Shown here: positions 1-8,429 of the stretch, piece by piece
Layout of the letters: each line of letters opens with the position of its first letter
How positions within the stretch are numbered: the stretch's first letter is position 1
Origin: JAJPKK01 sp963824905
GTDB lineage: Bacteria > Pseudomonadota > Alphaproteobacteria > Rhizobiales > Xanthobacteraceae
Length of the DNA: 64,000 nucleotides
Assembly (NCBI GenBank): GCA_963824905.1
Contig: CAWGRH010000003.1
Location: 186,001 to 250,000, forward strand
Direction: 5' to 3'
Notes under the pieces: generated by a model
Told to the model about the DNA's origin: nothing
Database searches by the model: none
The model's input: the letters and a program-made list of their open reading frames with translations, nothing else
Program-made: the position numbers and the translations under genes

Positions 1-914
1 TAGAGCTCCTTGGTGCGGGCCGGATTGGCGACTGCTTCGAGCGCCGCACGCCCGGGATTGGCGATCGGACCGGGCGGCAGCCCTTCGATCACGTATGTGT
101 TGTAGGGCGTCGGCTGCTCGATCTCGCTCCTCATGATCGGCCGCCCGAGCGTGCCCTTGCCGCCGACCAGCCCATAGATGATGGTCGGATCGGATTGCAG
201 CTTCATCTTCTGCTTGAGGCGGTTGACGAACACGGCGGCGATCCGCGAGCGCTCGTCGGCGCGGCCGGTTTCCTTCTCGACGATCGAGGCGAGCGTCACG
301 AGTTGATCGGGCGTCCGCAACGGCAGGTCGGGCGCGCGATGGTCCCACGCCTCCTGGACGATGCGCTTCTGCGCCTGCTGCATGCGCTGGACCACCTGGT
401 CGCGCGGCGTGCCGCGCGGGAAGCGATAGCTCTCCGGCAGCATCGATCCCTCGTGGGGGATCTCGCGGATGTTGCCGGTGAGGATGTCGGTCTCCAGAAG
501 GTGCTGCACCATCTGCTCGGAGGTCAGCCCTTCGGGAAGCGTGATCTGGTGTTGCACCACCTTGTTGCTGATCAGTGTGTTGAGCACGTCATGCAGGCTG
601 GCGTGCCGGGTGAACTGGTATTCGCCGAAACGAAGCTCCTCGTGGTTCTTGGTGAGCAGCGAGCCGGCGATGAAGGTCAGAGGGTGCTCGATGACGCCTT
701 CCTTGACCAGGAGATCGGCGATGTCGCGGATGCCGTAACGCGGCGGGATGTTGACGACCTTGTCGGCGTCGAGCGGCCCCGGCGTGTCGAACCGATGCTT
801 GCCCACCGCGAAGCCGACGCCGAGCAGGACCGCCACGATGATGAGAATCGTGAAGACGGCGTTGCCCGCAATCACCATGGGGTGGCGCGCGCTCTTCGAC
901 CATTTGGTCGGCAT
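1..914 (-). CDS. mltG: Endolytic transglycosylase MltG, 3' end beyond the window
   Basis: Cleaves nascent peptidoglycan glycan strands in the periplasm and so sets chain termination. About 304 residues are visible from an ATG at 914 (start MPTKWSK). An N-terminal membrane anchor lies near residues 14-36 (IAGNAVFTILIIVAVLLGVG), followed by the LysM-like and YceG domains. The YceG catalytic segment LASIVEKETGRADERS carries the conserved Glu, and the later stretch DPTIIYGL fits the family. The C-terminus is cut by the left edge. It lies downstream of fabF on the same strand, the usual Rhizobiales order. The 291-base gap to fabF contains nothing recognised. The family assignment is very secure. 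Confidence 0.93.
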   Translation of the reverse strand, partial: MPTKWSKSARHPMVIAGNAVFTILIIVAVLLGVGFAVGKHRFDTPGPLDADKVVNIPPRYGIRDIADLLVKEGVIEHPLTFIAGSLLTKNHEELRFGEYQFTRHASLHDVLNTLISNKVVQHQITLPEGLTSEQMVQHLLETDILTGNIREIPHEGSMLPESYRFPRGTPRDQVVQRMQQAQKRIVQEAWDHRAPDLPLRTPDQLVTLASIVEKETGRADERSRIAAVFVNRLKQKMKLQSDPTIIYGLVGGKGTLGRPIMRSEIEQPTPYNTYVIEGLPPGPIANPGRAALEAVANPARTKEL

Positions 915-1205
915 CGGGACCCTTTCCGGCTCGAGGGCGGCGCGCGGACTGCGCGGTGAGGGCCGCCGCGGGTCACGTCCTGCGGCGTGCGCAGCATAGC
1001 TCGGGCTCGTAAACGAGCCGCGCGCGCCGATCGGCGCGGAAATCTCGCCAGTGCTGCTGCTCATACCCCCCACCCGCTCCGTTTCGATAACAGCAAATAC
1101 CGACCACCCGACACCCACTCTAACACATGAAAGTTTCGCACCATTGTGGCCGATTGTCGGCCACTGGAGAGCATTTGGGCAGCAACCAGCCTGCCAAAAA
1201 ATGCA

Positions 1206-2468
1206 TCAGGTGTGGCGGCGAAACACCAGAGACGCGTTAGTCCCGCCGAATCCGAAGGAATTCGACAACACGATGTCGACCTGGCGGGGTTTTGCGGTGT
1301 GGGGAACGAGGTCGATCGGGGTCTCGACCGACGGATTGTCGAGATTGAGCGTCGGCGGCACGATCCCGTCGCGCATCGCGAGGATCGAAAAGATCGCCTC
1401 CACCGCACCGGCGGCCCCGAGCAGGTGCCCGATCGACGACTTGGTGGACGACATCGCGATCCGGCCCGCAGCATTGCCGACCAGCCGGTGCACCGCACCC
1501 AGCTCGATTTCGTCGCCGAGCGGTGTCGAGGTGCCGTGCGCGTTGATGTAGTCGATTTCGGCGGCACTGATGCCGGCGCGCTTGACCGCGGCGCTCATGC
1601 AGCGAAACGCGCCGTCGCCATCCTCCGCGGGCGCAGTGATGTGATAGGCGTCGCCGGACATCCCGTAGCCGATCAGCTCGGCATAGATCTTCGCCCCGCG
1701 CGCGCGGGCGTGCTCGAGCTCCTCGAGCACCACCACGCCGGCCCCCTCCCCCATGACGAAGCCGTCGCGATCCCTGTCATAGGGCCGCGACGCCCGCGTC
1801 GGCTCATCGTTGAAGCCGGTCGAGAGCGCGCGACATTGCGAAAAGCCCGCGATCGACAGCCGGTTGAGCGGGGACTCCGCGCCGCCCGCGACCATGACTT
1901 CGGCGTCGCCGAGCCCGATCAGCCGCGCCGCATCGCCGATCGCGTGCGCGCCCGTCGAGCACGCGGTGACGACGGCGTGATTTGGACCTTTGAGACCGTG
2001 GGCGATCGACACGTAACCGGAGGCGAGATTGATGAGCCGACCGGGGATGAAGAACGGCGACACCCGGCGCGGGCCCTTCTCCTTGAGGATGATCGCGGTC
2101 TCGGCGATGCCCTCGATGCCGCCGATGCCCGATCCGATCATCACGCCGGTGGTGATCTGCTCGTCATAGGTCTTTGGCCTGCAGCCGGCATCCTCGATCG
2201 CCTGCGTCGCCGCGCACATGGCGAAGGTGATGAACTCGTCGACCTTGCGCTGCTCCTTGGGCTCCTGCCACTTGTCGGGGTCGTAGGTGCCGTCATCGCC
2301 GTTGCCGCGCGGAATGTTGCAGGCGATCTTGCAGGGCAGGTCGGACACATCGAACGTCTCGACCCGGCGCGCGCCGCTTTCGCCGGCGATGAGGCGTTTC
2401 CACGTCGTCTCGACCCCGCAGCCGAGCGGCGTGACCATCCCCATCCCCGTTACGACCACACGTCTCAT
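1206..2468 (-). CDS. fabF: 3-oxoacyl-ACP synthase II (KAS II)
   Basis: Condenses malonyl-ACP with acyl-ACP in the elongation cycle of cytosolic type II fatty acid synthesis. The 420-residue length is normal. The catalytic triad is visible: Cys170 in VVTACSTGAHA, His311 in NAHGTSTPLGD and His348 in SSIGHLLGAAGA, with Lys343 just before it. The N-terminus MRRVVVTGMGMVTPLG is the canonical thiolase-fold start. It is preceded by acpP 144 bases upstream and followed by mltG, so it belongs to the fab cluster. No key residue is missing. Confidence 0.97.
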   Translation of the reverse strand: MRRVVVTGMGMVTPLGCGVETTWKRLIAGESGARRVETFDVSDLPCKIACNIPRGNGDDGTYDPDKWQEPKEQRKVDEFITFAMCAATQAIEDAGCRPKTYDEQITTGVMIGSGIGGIEGIAETAIILKEKGPRRVSPFFIPGRLINLASGYVSIAHGLKGPNHAVVTACSTGAHAIGDAARLIGLGDAEVMVAGGAESPLNRLSIAGFSQCRALSTGFNDEPTRASRPYDRDRDGFVMGEGAGVVVLEELEHARARGAKIYAELIGYGMSGDAYHITAPAEDGDGAFRCMSAAVKRAGISAAEIDYINAHGTSTPLGDEIELGAVHRLVGNAAGRIAMSSTKSSIGHLLGAAGAVEAIFSILAMRDGIVPPTLNLDNPSVETPIDLVPHTAKPRQVDIVLSNSFGFGGTNASLVFRRHT

Positions 2469-2612
2469 CTCATGCCTGCACGCCGGCTCCCCCGGCTGGA
2501 TTTAGCCGCGCGATCGGCCTTCGCAAGACTGCGGAGGGAACGGGCAACGCACGCCGCCGCCGAACCGCACCGCCGCTCGCGGTGCGCGGCCGCGAACGGC
2601 GTCGCTACGCCA

Positions 2613-2852
2613 TCAGCTTTTGGCGTTCTTCTCCAGGAATTTCACCGCATCGCCAACGGTCAGGATCGTCTCGGCGGCATCGTCGGGGATTTCGCAGCCG
2701 AATTCCTCCTCGAACGCCATGACGAGCTCGACGGTATCGAGGCTGTCGGCGCCGAGATCATCGATGAAGCTCGCGGCTTCCGTGACCTTCTCGGGCTCGA
2801 CCCCCAGGTGCTCCACCACGATCTTCTTCACCCGCTCGCCAATGTCACTCAT
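2613..2852 (-). CDS. acpP: Acyl carrier protein
   Basis: Carries growing acyl chains on a phosphopantetheine arm for fatty acid synthesis. The 79-residue acidic protein starts at MSDIGERVKK. The reading frame extends 12 codons further upstream, but the start at 2852 matches the family. Ser37 in GADSLDTVE is the phosphopantetheine attachment site. It sits between fabG and fabF. A 278-base gap separates it from fabG, long enough for its own promoter, as is common for acpP. I see no clear terminator there. Confidence 0.97.
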   Translation of the reverse strand: MSDIGERVKKIVVEHLGVEPEKVTEAASFIDDLGADSLDTVELVMAFEEEFGCEIPDDAAETILTVGDAVKFLEKNAKS

Positions 2853-3130
2853 CGTTCCAACCTCGTCCGCCCTCTCGAATTGGCTCAACCCGCCACGCGA
2901 CCTCGTGATCGTGCGACCTCGCGATCGTCATGGTGCGACCGATCATTCGGCCGATCGGCCCCGTCATGGTCGACGGCGAAGGACAATTCCAGCCACGGGG
3001 TAATGCAACGAACGAAGCCCCCTACACCAGCGTGTCGTCCAGCCACTCGGGGGGTTACCATACTTCAATTGCGTTGACCAGCACGCCTGGGGACCCCTCC
3101 AACGCACTGTTGCAATGACAAACAAGACAT

Positions 3131-3868
3131 TCAGATCATTGCCATTCCGCCGTTGATGTGAAGCGTTTGCCCGGTGACGTAAGCACCCTCGTTGGAGGCG
3201 AGGTAGAGCGCCGCCGCGGCGACGTCTTCAGGGGCGCCCAGCCGGCCCGCAGGCACACGGGCGAGGATCGTTTCCTTCTGTTTCTCGGTGAGCACGTCCG
3301 TCATCGCGGTCCCGATGAAGCCAGGCGCGACGACGTTCGCGGTGACCCCGCGCGAGGCGACTTCGTTTGCGAGGGACTTCGTCATCGCGATCATGCCGGC
3401 CTTGGCGGCAGCGTAGTTCGCCTGGCCGGCATTGCCGGTGACGCCGACCACCGAGGCGACGCCGATGATGCGGCCGAAGCGGCGGCGTATCATGCCGCGT
3501 ACCGCGGCACGGGCGAGGCGAAACGCTGCGGTGAGATCGACGGCAAGAACCTCGTCCCAGTCCTCGTCCTTCATCCGCATGAAGAGCTGGTCGCGGGTGA
3601 TGCCGGCATTGTTGACGAGAATATCGACGTGGCCCATCGCCTTCTCAGCGGCCGGCACCAGACTCTCGACATCCTCCTTGTTGGCGATGTCGCAGGGCAG
3701 CACGTGGACGCGCCCGGCGAGCTGGCCGGCAAGCCCGTCGAGCAGATCGCTGCGCCGCCCCGAGATCGCGACCACCGCTCCCTTGGCATGCATGATGCGG
3801 GCGATCGCGGCGCCGATGCCGCCCGTCGCCCCGGTGACGAGCGCCGTCCTGTCGGTGAGATCGAACAT
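3131..3868 (-). CDS. fabG: 3-oxoacyl-ACP reductase
   Basis: NADPH-dependent reduction of 3-oxoacyl-ACP, the first reductive step of fatty acid elongation. It is a 245-residue short-chain dehydrogenase starting at MFDLTDRTALVTG. The cofactor motif TGATGGIG is at residues 12-19, NNAG at 86-89, and Ser139, Tyr152 and Lys156 form the catalytic core (NYAAAKAG). The usual active-site Asn of the NLTAAF motif reads Asp here (AVDLTAAF, residue 111). That position contributes to the catalytic tetrad, so this is a mild oddity. The C-terminal VTGQTLHINGGMAMI is typical of FabG. The long upstream extension of the frame is not needed. Confidence 0.95.
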   Translation of the reverse strand: MFDLTDRTALVTGATGGIGAAIARIMHAKGAVVAISGRRSDLLDGLAGQLAGRVHVLPCDIANKEDVESLVPAAEKAMGHVDILVNNAGITRDQLFMRMKDEDWDEVLAVDLTAAFRLARAAVRGMIRRRFGRIIGVASVVGVTGNAGQANYAAAKAGMIAMTKSLANEVASRGVTANVVAPGFIGTAMTDVLTEKQKETILARVPAGRLGAPEDVAAAALYLASNEGAYVTGQTLHINGGMAMI

Positions 3869-4060
3869 GGGTCTTTCCTTTTTGGAAGTATCCGCAAATT
3901 GAGCGCCGGGCGACGCCCCGTGTCCTGCCCGAAGACCCCACACAGCGAGCCGGAGTCAATGCGATGCATCCCGCAGCAGAGTGCCGCTTGTGCACATCGA
4001 CTCGGTGACCTCGACCGACGGAGGTGGCGCGCGGCGTCCCCGCCCGTCCCCCGTCGCGTC

Positions 4061-5014
4061 CTACTGTTGTACATACCCCGCCGCCTTGGCGATGCGGCCT
4101 GCACGCGCGCGGTCTTCCTTGAGGAAACGAGCAAACTCCTGCGGGGTGTTGAACACGGGCTCGAGACCAACCTCGATGACGCGCTTGCGGCGGAACTCGG
4201 GATCGCGGCCGATCGAAGCAATTTGCTCGTGGAACGTCTCGACAATCGACTGCGGCGTTCCCGGCGGCGCCACCAGGCCGAAATAGGTCTGGGTCATGTC
4301 GGCGTCATAGCCAAGCTCACGGATGGTCGGGACATCGGGCACGAGGGGCGAGCGATGATTGCCGTCGATCATCAACGGGAGCACGGTGCCGGTCGCGACA
4401 TGCGGCAACCAATTGCCGATGCCGAAGATCGCGACCGGTGTCGTGCCCGACAGCAAGGCGTTGACCGAATCGCCGCCGCCCTTGAACGGCACCCGCACCA
4501 TGTCTGCGCCGGTCATGGCCTTCCACCGGTCCATGAACACCGAAAGCGGATCGGACGGCACGGTGTAGCTCAGCGTGCCGGGCTTCGCCTTCGACAGCGC
4601 CGCGAGCTCGTCGAGCGACCTCACGCCGAGCGCCGTGCTCACCACCATGAGCTGCGTGTTGAAGAACGGATTGGTGATGGGCTCGAAGCGCTCGGGATCA
4701 TACGGCAACTTCTTGAAGAGGAACTGGTTGTAGGTGAGCACGGCGTTGGGCAGGTTGCAGATCGTCGAGCCGTCGCCCGGCGCCTCGGCGCAGGCGCGCC
4801 CACCGATATTCATGTTGCCGCCGGCGCGGGTCTCGATCACGAACGGCCGACCGTAGCGGCGGTGATATTCGTCACCCAGCACCCGCATGAACACATCCGC
4901 CGTGCCGCCGACGCCGGTGGCGAGGATGACCCTGATCGGCTTGCTGCGGTCTTGCGCGCATGCGAGCGACGGCACCAGCGCGAGAGCCAGAACAATCGCA
5001 ACATGGCGCGTCAT
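4061..5014 (-). CDS. TctC/Bug-family periplasmic solute-binding protein
   Basis: Likely an extracytoplasmic receptor of the tripartite tricarboxylate transporter family, which binds small carboxylates or amides. It has 317 residues. A signal peptide (MTRHVAIVLALALVPSLACA) ends near residue 20, then the family landmarks follow: RSKPIRVILATGVGGTADV, VIETRAGGNMNIG, PGDGSTICN, and LVPDVPTIRELGYDADM near the C-terminus. Its ATG overlaps the amidohydrolase stop by four bases (ATGA), so the two are translationally coupled. No membrane TctA/TctB genes are nearby, which is normal for this very expanded family. The ligand cannot be predicted. The pair interrupts the fabD-fabG block. Confidence 0.9.
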   Translation of the reverse strand: MTRHVAIVLALALVPSLACAQDRSKPIRVILATGVGGTADVFMRVLGDEYHRRYGRPFVIETRAGGNMNIGGRACAEAPGDGSTICNLPNAVLTYNQFLFKKLPYDPERFEPITNPFFNTQLMVVSTALGVRSLDELAALSKAKPGTLSYTVPSDPLSVFMDRWKAMTGADMVRVPFKGGGDSVNALLSGTTPVAIFGIGNWLPHVATGTVLPLMIDGNHRSPLVPDVPTIRELGYDADMTQTYFGLVAPPGTPQSIVETFHEQIASIGRDPEFRRKRVIEVGLEPVFNTPQEFARFLKEDRARAGRIAKAAGYVQQ

Positions 5015-5973
5015 CGCACGCCTCCGTTTCCTGCCGCCGCGGCCGGCAGCTTGAGAAGCCGCGCCGCATTGCCGGCGAACACCGCATCTCGCTCGCGCGG
5101 CGGAAGCCCGAGATCCTCGATGAGCTTGATGGCGCGCGGCTTGAGCGAGGTCAGCGGCGGCGCGTCGCTGCCATAGAGCACGTGGTCGGCACCGACGGTG
5201 TCGAGCACGAGGCGCGCCGCCGGCGCATGATAGGTGACGCTGTCGAAATACATCTTCTTGAGATAGTGGCTCGGCGGATGCTTGATCTTCATCGGCACAT
5301 AAGGCCCGAGGAAGAACGCCTCGTCCTGAAGCTCATAGGCATAGTCGAGCCGGCCGATCACCTCGCAGATGCCGCCGCCGCCATGGGAGCCGACGATCGT
5401 CACGCGCGGAAAGTCCTCCAGCACGCCGCGCACGATGAGCCGCGACAGGGCGAGGCAGAGATCGGCCGGGCGCCCGACGCTGGAGGCGAGGCGGTACTCC
5501 TTCATCCGCTCCTCGCCGAAGCCGACATTGGGTGGATGAATCATCACGGGGATGTCGAGGTCCTGCGCGAGCTCCCAGAAGCCGCGCGCCTCGTCGTCGT
5601 CGGGATAGTGACCCTTGTGGCTCGAGTTGATCAGCACGCCCTTGAGGCCGAGCTCGCGGATCGCGCGCTCGAGCTCCTTGAGATAGGCCGGGCCGCCGCA
5701 CGGCGTCGCCATCGCAAGGCAATAGAGCGTGCCTTTGTGGTCCTCCTGCAGCTCGGCGGCGTAATCGTCCCAGCGCGAGATCGCCTCGAGCTCGTCCGCT
5801 TGGCTCTTGTTGCGCAGGTAATGTGCGGCGTTGCTTACGACGCTCACCGCGAGCCCCGCCTGATAATGGGCTGCGAGCACGTTCTCGACCGTCATCGGGC
5901 AGCGCCCGCCCCAGAAGGCGCTGCCGGCCGCCTCCTCGGGAGGATAGACGTGGGTGTGCCATTCGATGATCAC
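5011..5973 (-). CDS. Amidohydrolase 2 / ACMSD-type TIM-barrel hydrolase or decarboxylase
   Basis: A 320-residue metal-dependent amidohydrolase of the PF04909 group, whose members hydrolyse lactones and amides or decarboxylate aromatic acids. The start is GTG at 5973 with GGAGGA upstream. Metal ligands are visible: WHTHVYP (HxH, residues 5-9), MIHPPN, VGSHGGGG and the late YGSDAPP Asp. The C-terminal VFAGNAARLLKL is the usual closing helix. It is coupled to the downstream TctC gene, suggesting uptake and breakdown of one substrate. The substrate is unknown. Confidence 0.85.
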   Translation of the reverse strand: MIIEWHTHVYPPEEAAGSAFWGGRCPMTVENVLAAHYQAGLAVSVVSNAAHYLRNKSQADELEAISRWDDYAAELQEDHKGTLYCLAMATPCGGPAYLKELERAIRELGLKGVLINSSHKGHYPDDDEARGFWELAQDLDIPVMIHPPNVGFGEERMKEYRLASSVGRPADLCLALSRLIVRGVLEDFPRVTIVGSHGGGGICEVIGRLDYAYELQDEAFFLGPYVPMKIKHPPSHYLKKMYFDSVTYHAPAARLVLDTVGADHVLYGSDAPPLTSLKPRAIKLIEDLGLPPRERDAVFAGNAARLLKLPAAAAGNGGVR

Positions 5974-6102
5974 GAGCGTCCTCCGGTCGCGACTGCGGCG
6001 CGCTGATTTTGGGCGGGAGTTCTACAACAGAACGCGCCTGCGGACGATTGGCGCTTTCGAAGGGTTTCTGGCCACGCGTGCGATCACTGGCCCAACTCCC
6101 GC

Positions 6103-6194
6103 CGTCATCGACGGGCTCTCCCGGCGACTCCGATCATTTGGCACAGGAGTGCCTTGATGAGCAGGGTGGCCGGGACAAGCCGCCCATGACCATT
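6103..6194. repeat. Palindromic intergenic repeat, family 1 copy A (degenerate)
   Basis: About 92 bases opening with CGTCATCG and closing with CATGACCATT. It has internal complementary arms (GGGCTCTCCCGGCGAC against GGTGGCCGGGACAAGCC) and a central GGCACAGGAGTGCC dyad. The same layout recurs at 34782-34876 and 45182-45275. It fills the 263-base gap between the amidohydrolase and fabD, possibly serving as a terminator or REP-like element. This copy has diverged more than the other two. Confidence 0.7.
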
Positions 6195-6236
6195 GCTTGA
6201 GAACGCAACGCTGCCGAAAACCGCTCGTCGCCGCCC

Positions 6237-7193
6237 TCAGGCGAACGACCGTGCACGCGACGACACGAACGCCTCGATGTCCTCCGGCGTGCCGATCGCC
6301 GTCGCGGTGGCACCGTCGGCAATGCGCTTGATGAGCCCTGAGAGCACCTTGCCGGCGCCGACCTCGTAGAACCGGGTCGCGCCGTGGGCGGCCATGTAGG
6401 AAACACACTCGCGCCAGCGCACGGTGCCGGTGACCTGGGCTACCAGCAGCCGCGCGATCTCGTCGGGATCGGTGACGGCGGCCGCTTTCACATTGGCCAC
6501 CAGCGGCACGGCCGGCGGACGGATCGTCACCGCGGCGAGCGCTTCCGCCATCGCATCCGCCGCCGGCGCCATCAGCGCGCAATGAAAGGGCGCGGACACC
6601 GGCAGCAGCATCGCGCGCTTCGCGCCCTTCGCCTTGGCGATCTCGACGGCGCGTTCGACCGCCGCCTTGTCGCCCGACACCACCACCTGCCCGGCGCCGT
6701 TGTCGTTTGCCGCCTCGCACACGGCGCCCTGCGCGCTTTCGGCGGCGACCGCCTCGGAGACATCGAAGTCGAGTCCGAGCAGCGCAGCCATGGCGCCGGC
6801 TCCAACCGGCACCGCCTTCTGCATGGCGCGGCCGCGAATCCGCAACAGCCGCGCGCTGTCGGCAATGCTGAGCGATCCGGCAGCGGCGAGCGCCGAATAT
6901 TCGCCGAGCGAATGCCCGGCGACATAGGCCGCGTCACGCGCAAGATCGAGGCCGGCCTCGGTCTCGAGCACCCGCATTGCCGCGAGCGACGCCGCCATCA
7001 GCGCCGGCTGGGCATTCTCGGTGAGGGTCAGCCGATCGAGCGGTCCTTCCCAGATGACCGCGGAGAGCTTTTCGCCCAGCGCATCATCGACCTCCTCGAA
7101 CACCTGCCGGGCCGCCGGAAAGGCTTCCGACAGCGCGCGGCCCATGCCGACCGCCTGACTGCCCTGCCCCGGAAACACGAACGCCGTCGCCAT
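6237..7193 (-). CDS. fabD: Malonyl-CoA:ACP transacylase
   Basis: Transfers malonyl from CoA to ACP, supplying extender units for fatty acid synthesis. The 318-residue protein begins MATAFVFPGQGSQ, with GGGAGG eight bases upstream. The frame is open a further 59 codons upstream, but that part is not FabD-like. The catalytic Ser95 is in GHSLGEYS and His204 in APFHCALM. Gln10 and Gln13 are in the FPGQGSQ motif. It is the first gene of the minus-strand fab cluster, but is separated from fabG by the amidohydrolase-TctC pair and a palindromic repeat. Confidence 0.95.
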   Translation of the reverse strand: MATAFVFPGQGSQAVGMGRALSEAFPAARQVFEEVDDALGEKLSAVIWEGPLDRLTLTENAQPALMAASLAAMRVLETEAGLDLARDAAYVAGHSLGEYSALAAAGSLSIADSARLLRIRGRAMQKAVPVGAGAMAALLGLDFDVSEAVAAESAQGAVCEAANDNGAGQVVVSGDKAAVERAVEIAKAKGAKRAMLLPVSAPFHCALMAPAADAMAEALAAVTIRPPAVPLVANVKAAAVTDPDEIARLLVAQVTGTVRWRECVSYMAAHGATRFYEVGAGKVLSGLIKRIADGATATAIGTPEDIEAFVSSRARSFA

Positions 7194-7356
7194 CTGGCCT
7201 CCCGAAAAGTTCGCGGCGAAGAACACCGGCGGGCAGGCCCTGTCAAGCTCGGGACAGTCCCGCCATCTTCCGCAGTGGACGGGAAAATCCGCGCCCGGCG
7301 GCATCGGTTGTCGCAGGCGAAGCCGCCGCCACGCCTTACAACGGGCTCCCAAGCCA

Positions 7357-7384
7357 TTGCATTCGGGCAAAAAGGTCTTATAAC
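7357..7384 (+). promoter_or_regulatory. Candidate sigma-70-type promoter for the rpsF operon
   Basis: TTGCAT at 7357-7362 and TATAAC at 7379-7384 are separated by 16 bases, about 200 bases before rpsF. It is the best match I see in the 393-base divergent gap between fabD and rpsF (7194-7586). The rest of that gap shows no gene. The promoter is a pattern call only. Confidence 0.4.
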
Positions 7385-7586
7385 CCGCGCTTCCGCTCGA
7401 TCCCGGCTGGGAACTGAACGGACGGTCGTATCACAAGCCTCTGTTACCATTGGGATGAGGTTGTGGCGCGGCAGGACCCAGGTGGTCCGTCGTCCCGTGT
7501 TTCCGCCTTCATGAGCTTTCGAGCCTTTCCTGAAAGGCACGAGGGGCTTGGCGCCGGATCGGCAAACGTGAAGGAGAGGCATCGTC

Positions 7587-8039
7587 ATGCCATTGTACGA
7601 ACACGTCTATCTGGCGCGGCAGGACCTGTCGCAGCAGCAGGTCGACGAATTGACCGCCCAGTACCAGGGCATCATCGAAGGGCTCGGCGGCAAGGTCGCC
7701 AAAGCCGAATACTGGGGGGTGAAGACCCTCACCTACCGCATTCGCAAGAACCGCAAGGCGCATTTCACCCTGTTCAATATCGACGGCCCGTCGACCGCGA
7801 TTGCTGAGGTCGAGCGCCAGCAGCGCATCAATGAAGACGTGCTGCGCGCCATGACCGTGAGCGTCGAGGAGCTCGAGGAGGGCCCGTCGGCGATGATGCG
7901 CAAGGTCGACCGCGACCGCGATCGCGACGAGCGCCGCGGCGATCGGCGCCGCGACCGCGACGATCGTGACGGCGGCCGTGATGGACGCGAGGGACGCGGT
8001 CCGCGCGGCGGCGACGACACCGAGAGGGGCGAGGAGTAA
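7587..8039 (+). CDS. rpsF: 30S ribosomal protein S6 with charged tail
   Basis: Binds S18 and 16S rRNA in the platform of the small subunit. The 150-residue protein starts MPLYEHVYLARQDLS, with GGAGAGG upstream. Residues 1-100 form the normal ferredoxin-like S6 fold (WGVKTLTYRIRKNRKAHF). The remainder is a low-complexity tail rich in Arg, Asp and Gly. Long charged S6 tails occur in alphaproteobacteria. It is the first gene of the rpsF-rpsR-DUF2232-rplI operon. Confidence 0.97.
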   Translation: MPLYEHVYLARQDLSQQQVDELTAQYQGIIEGLGGKVAKAEYWGVKTLTYRIRKNRKAHFTLFNIDGPSTAIAEVERQQRINEDVLRAMTVSVEELEEGPSAMMRKVDRDRDRDERRGDRRRDRDDRDGGRDGREGRGPRGGDDTERGEE

Positions 8040-8044
8040 GTGCC

Positions 8045-8305
8045 ATGAGCTTTGCACAGAGTGGCGCTGGTGGCGGCGGAGCGCGCCGTCCGTTCTTCCG
8101 CCGGCGCAAGACCTGCCCGTTCTCCGGCGCCAACGCGCCGAAGATCGACTACAAGGACGTGCGGCTGCTGCAGCGTTATATCTCCGAGCGCGGCAAGATC
8201 GTGCCGAGCCGCATCACCGCGGTGTCCGCGCTAAAGCAGCGCGAGCTCGCGCGGGCGATCAAGCGGGCGCGGTTTCTCGGCCTGTTGCCATACGTGATCA
8301 AGTAA
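8045..8305 (+). CDS. rpsR: 30S ribosomal protein S18
   Basis: Partner of S6 on the 30S platform. It has 86 residues. The core RRRKTCPFSG...IDYKDVRLLQRYISERGKIVPSRIT is canonical, ending KRARFLGLLPYVIK. It starts five bases after the rpsF stop, so the two are co-translated. A short hairpin (CTCCC-TGC-GGGAG, 8324-8336) follows the stop without a T tract. Confidence 0.97.
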   Translation: MSFAQSGAGGGGARRPFFRRRKTCPFSGANAPKIDYKDVRLLQRYISERGKIVPSRITAVSALKQRELARAIKRARFLGLLPYVIK

Positions 8306-8429
8306 CGACTTGATCGAGTAATCCTCCCTGCGGGAGGGTCAGCGAAACGAGGCCGCCGGGCGACCCGGAGGCCGATGGTTGGGACGGCAAACCCGTCTCT
8401 AACCGCTCCAGCAAAGGGCGGGACAGCTC

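Noticed and set aside
1146..3077. A 643-codon plus-strand frame across fabF and acpP
   Set aside because: It is antisense to fabF and acpP, which are complete and canonical.
7500..7586. An S6:S18-binding leader RNA upstream of rpsF
   Set aside because: The region could fold, but I could not find the defining bulged motif by eye, so I do not call it.
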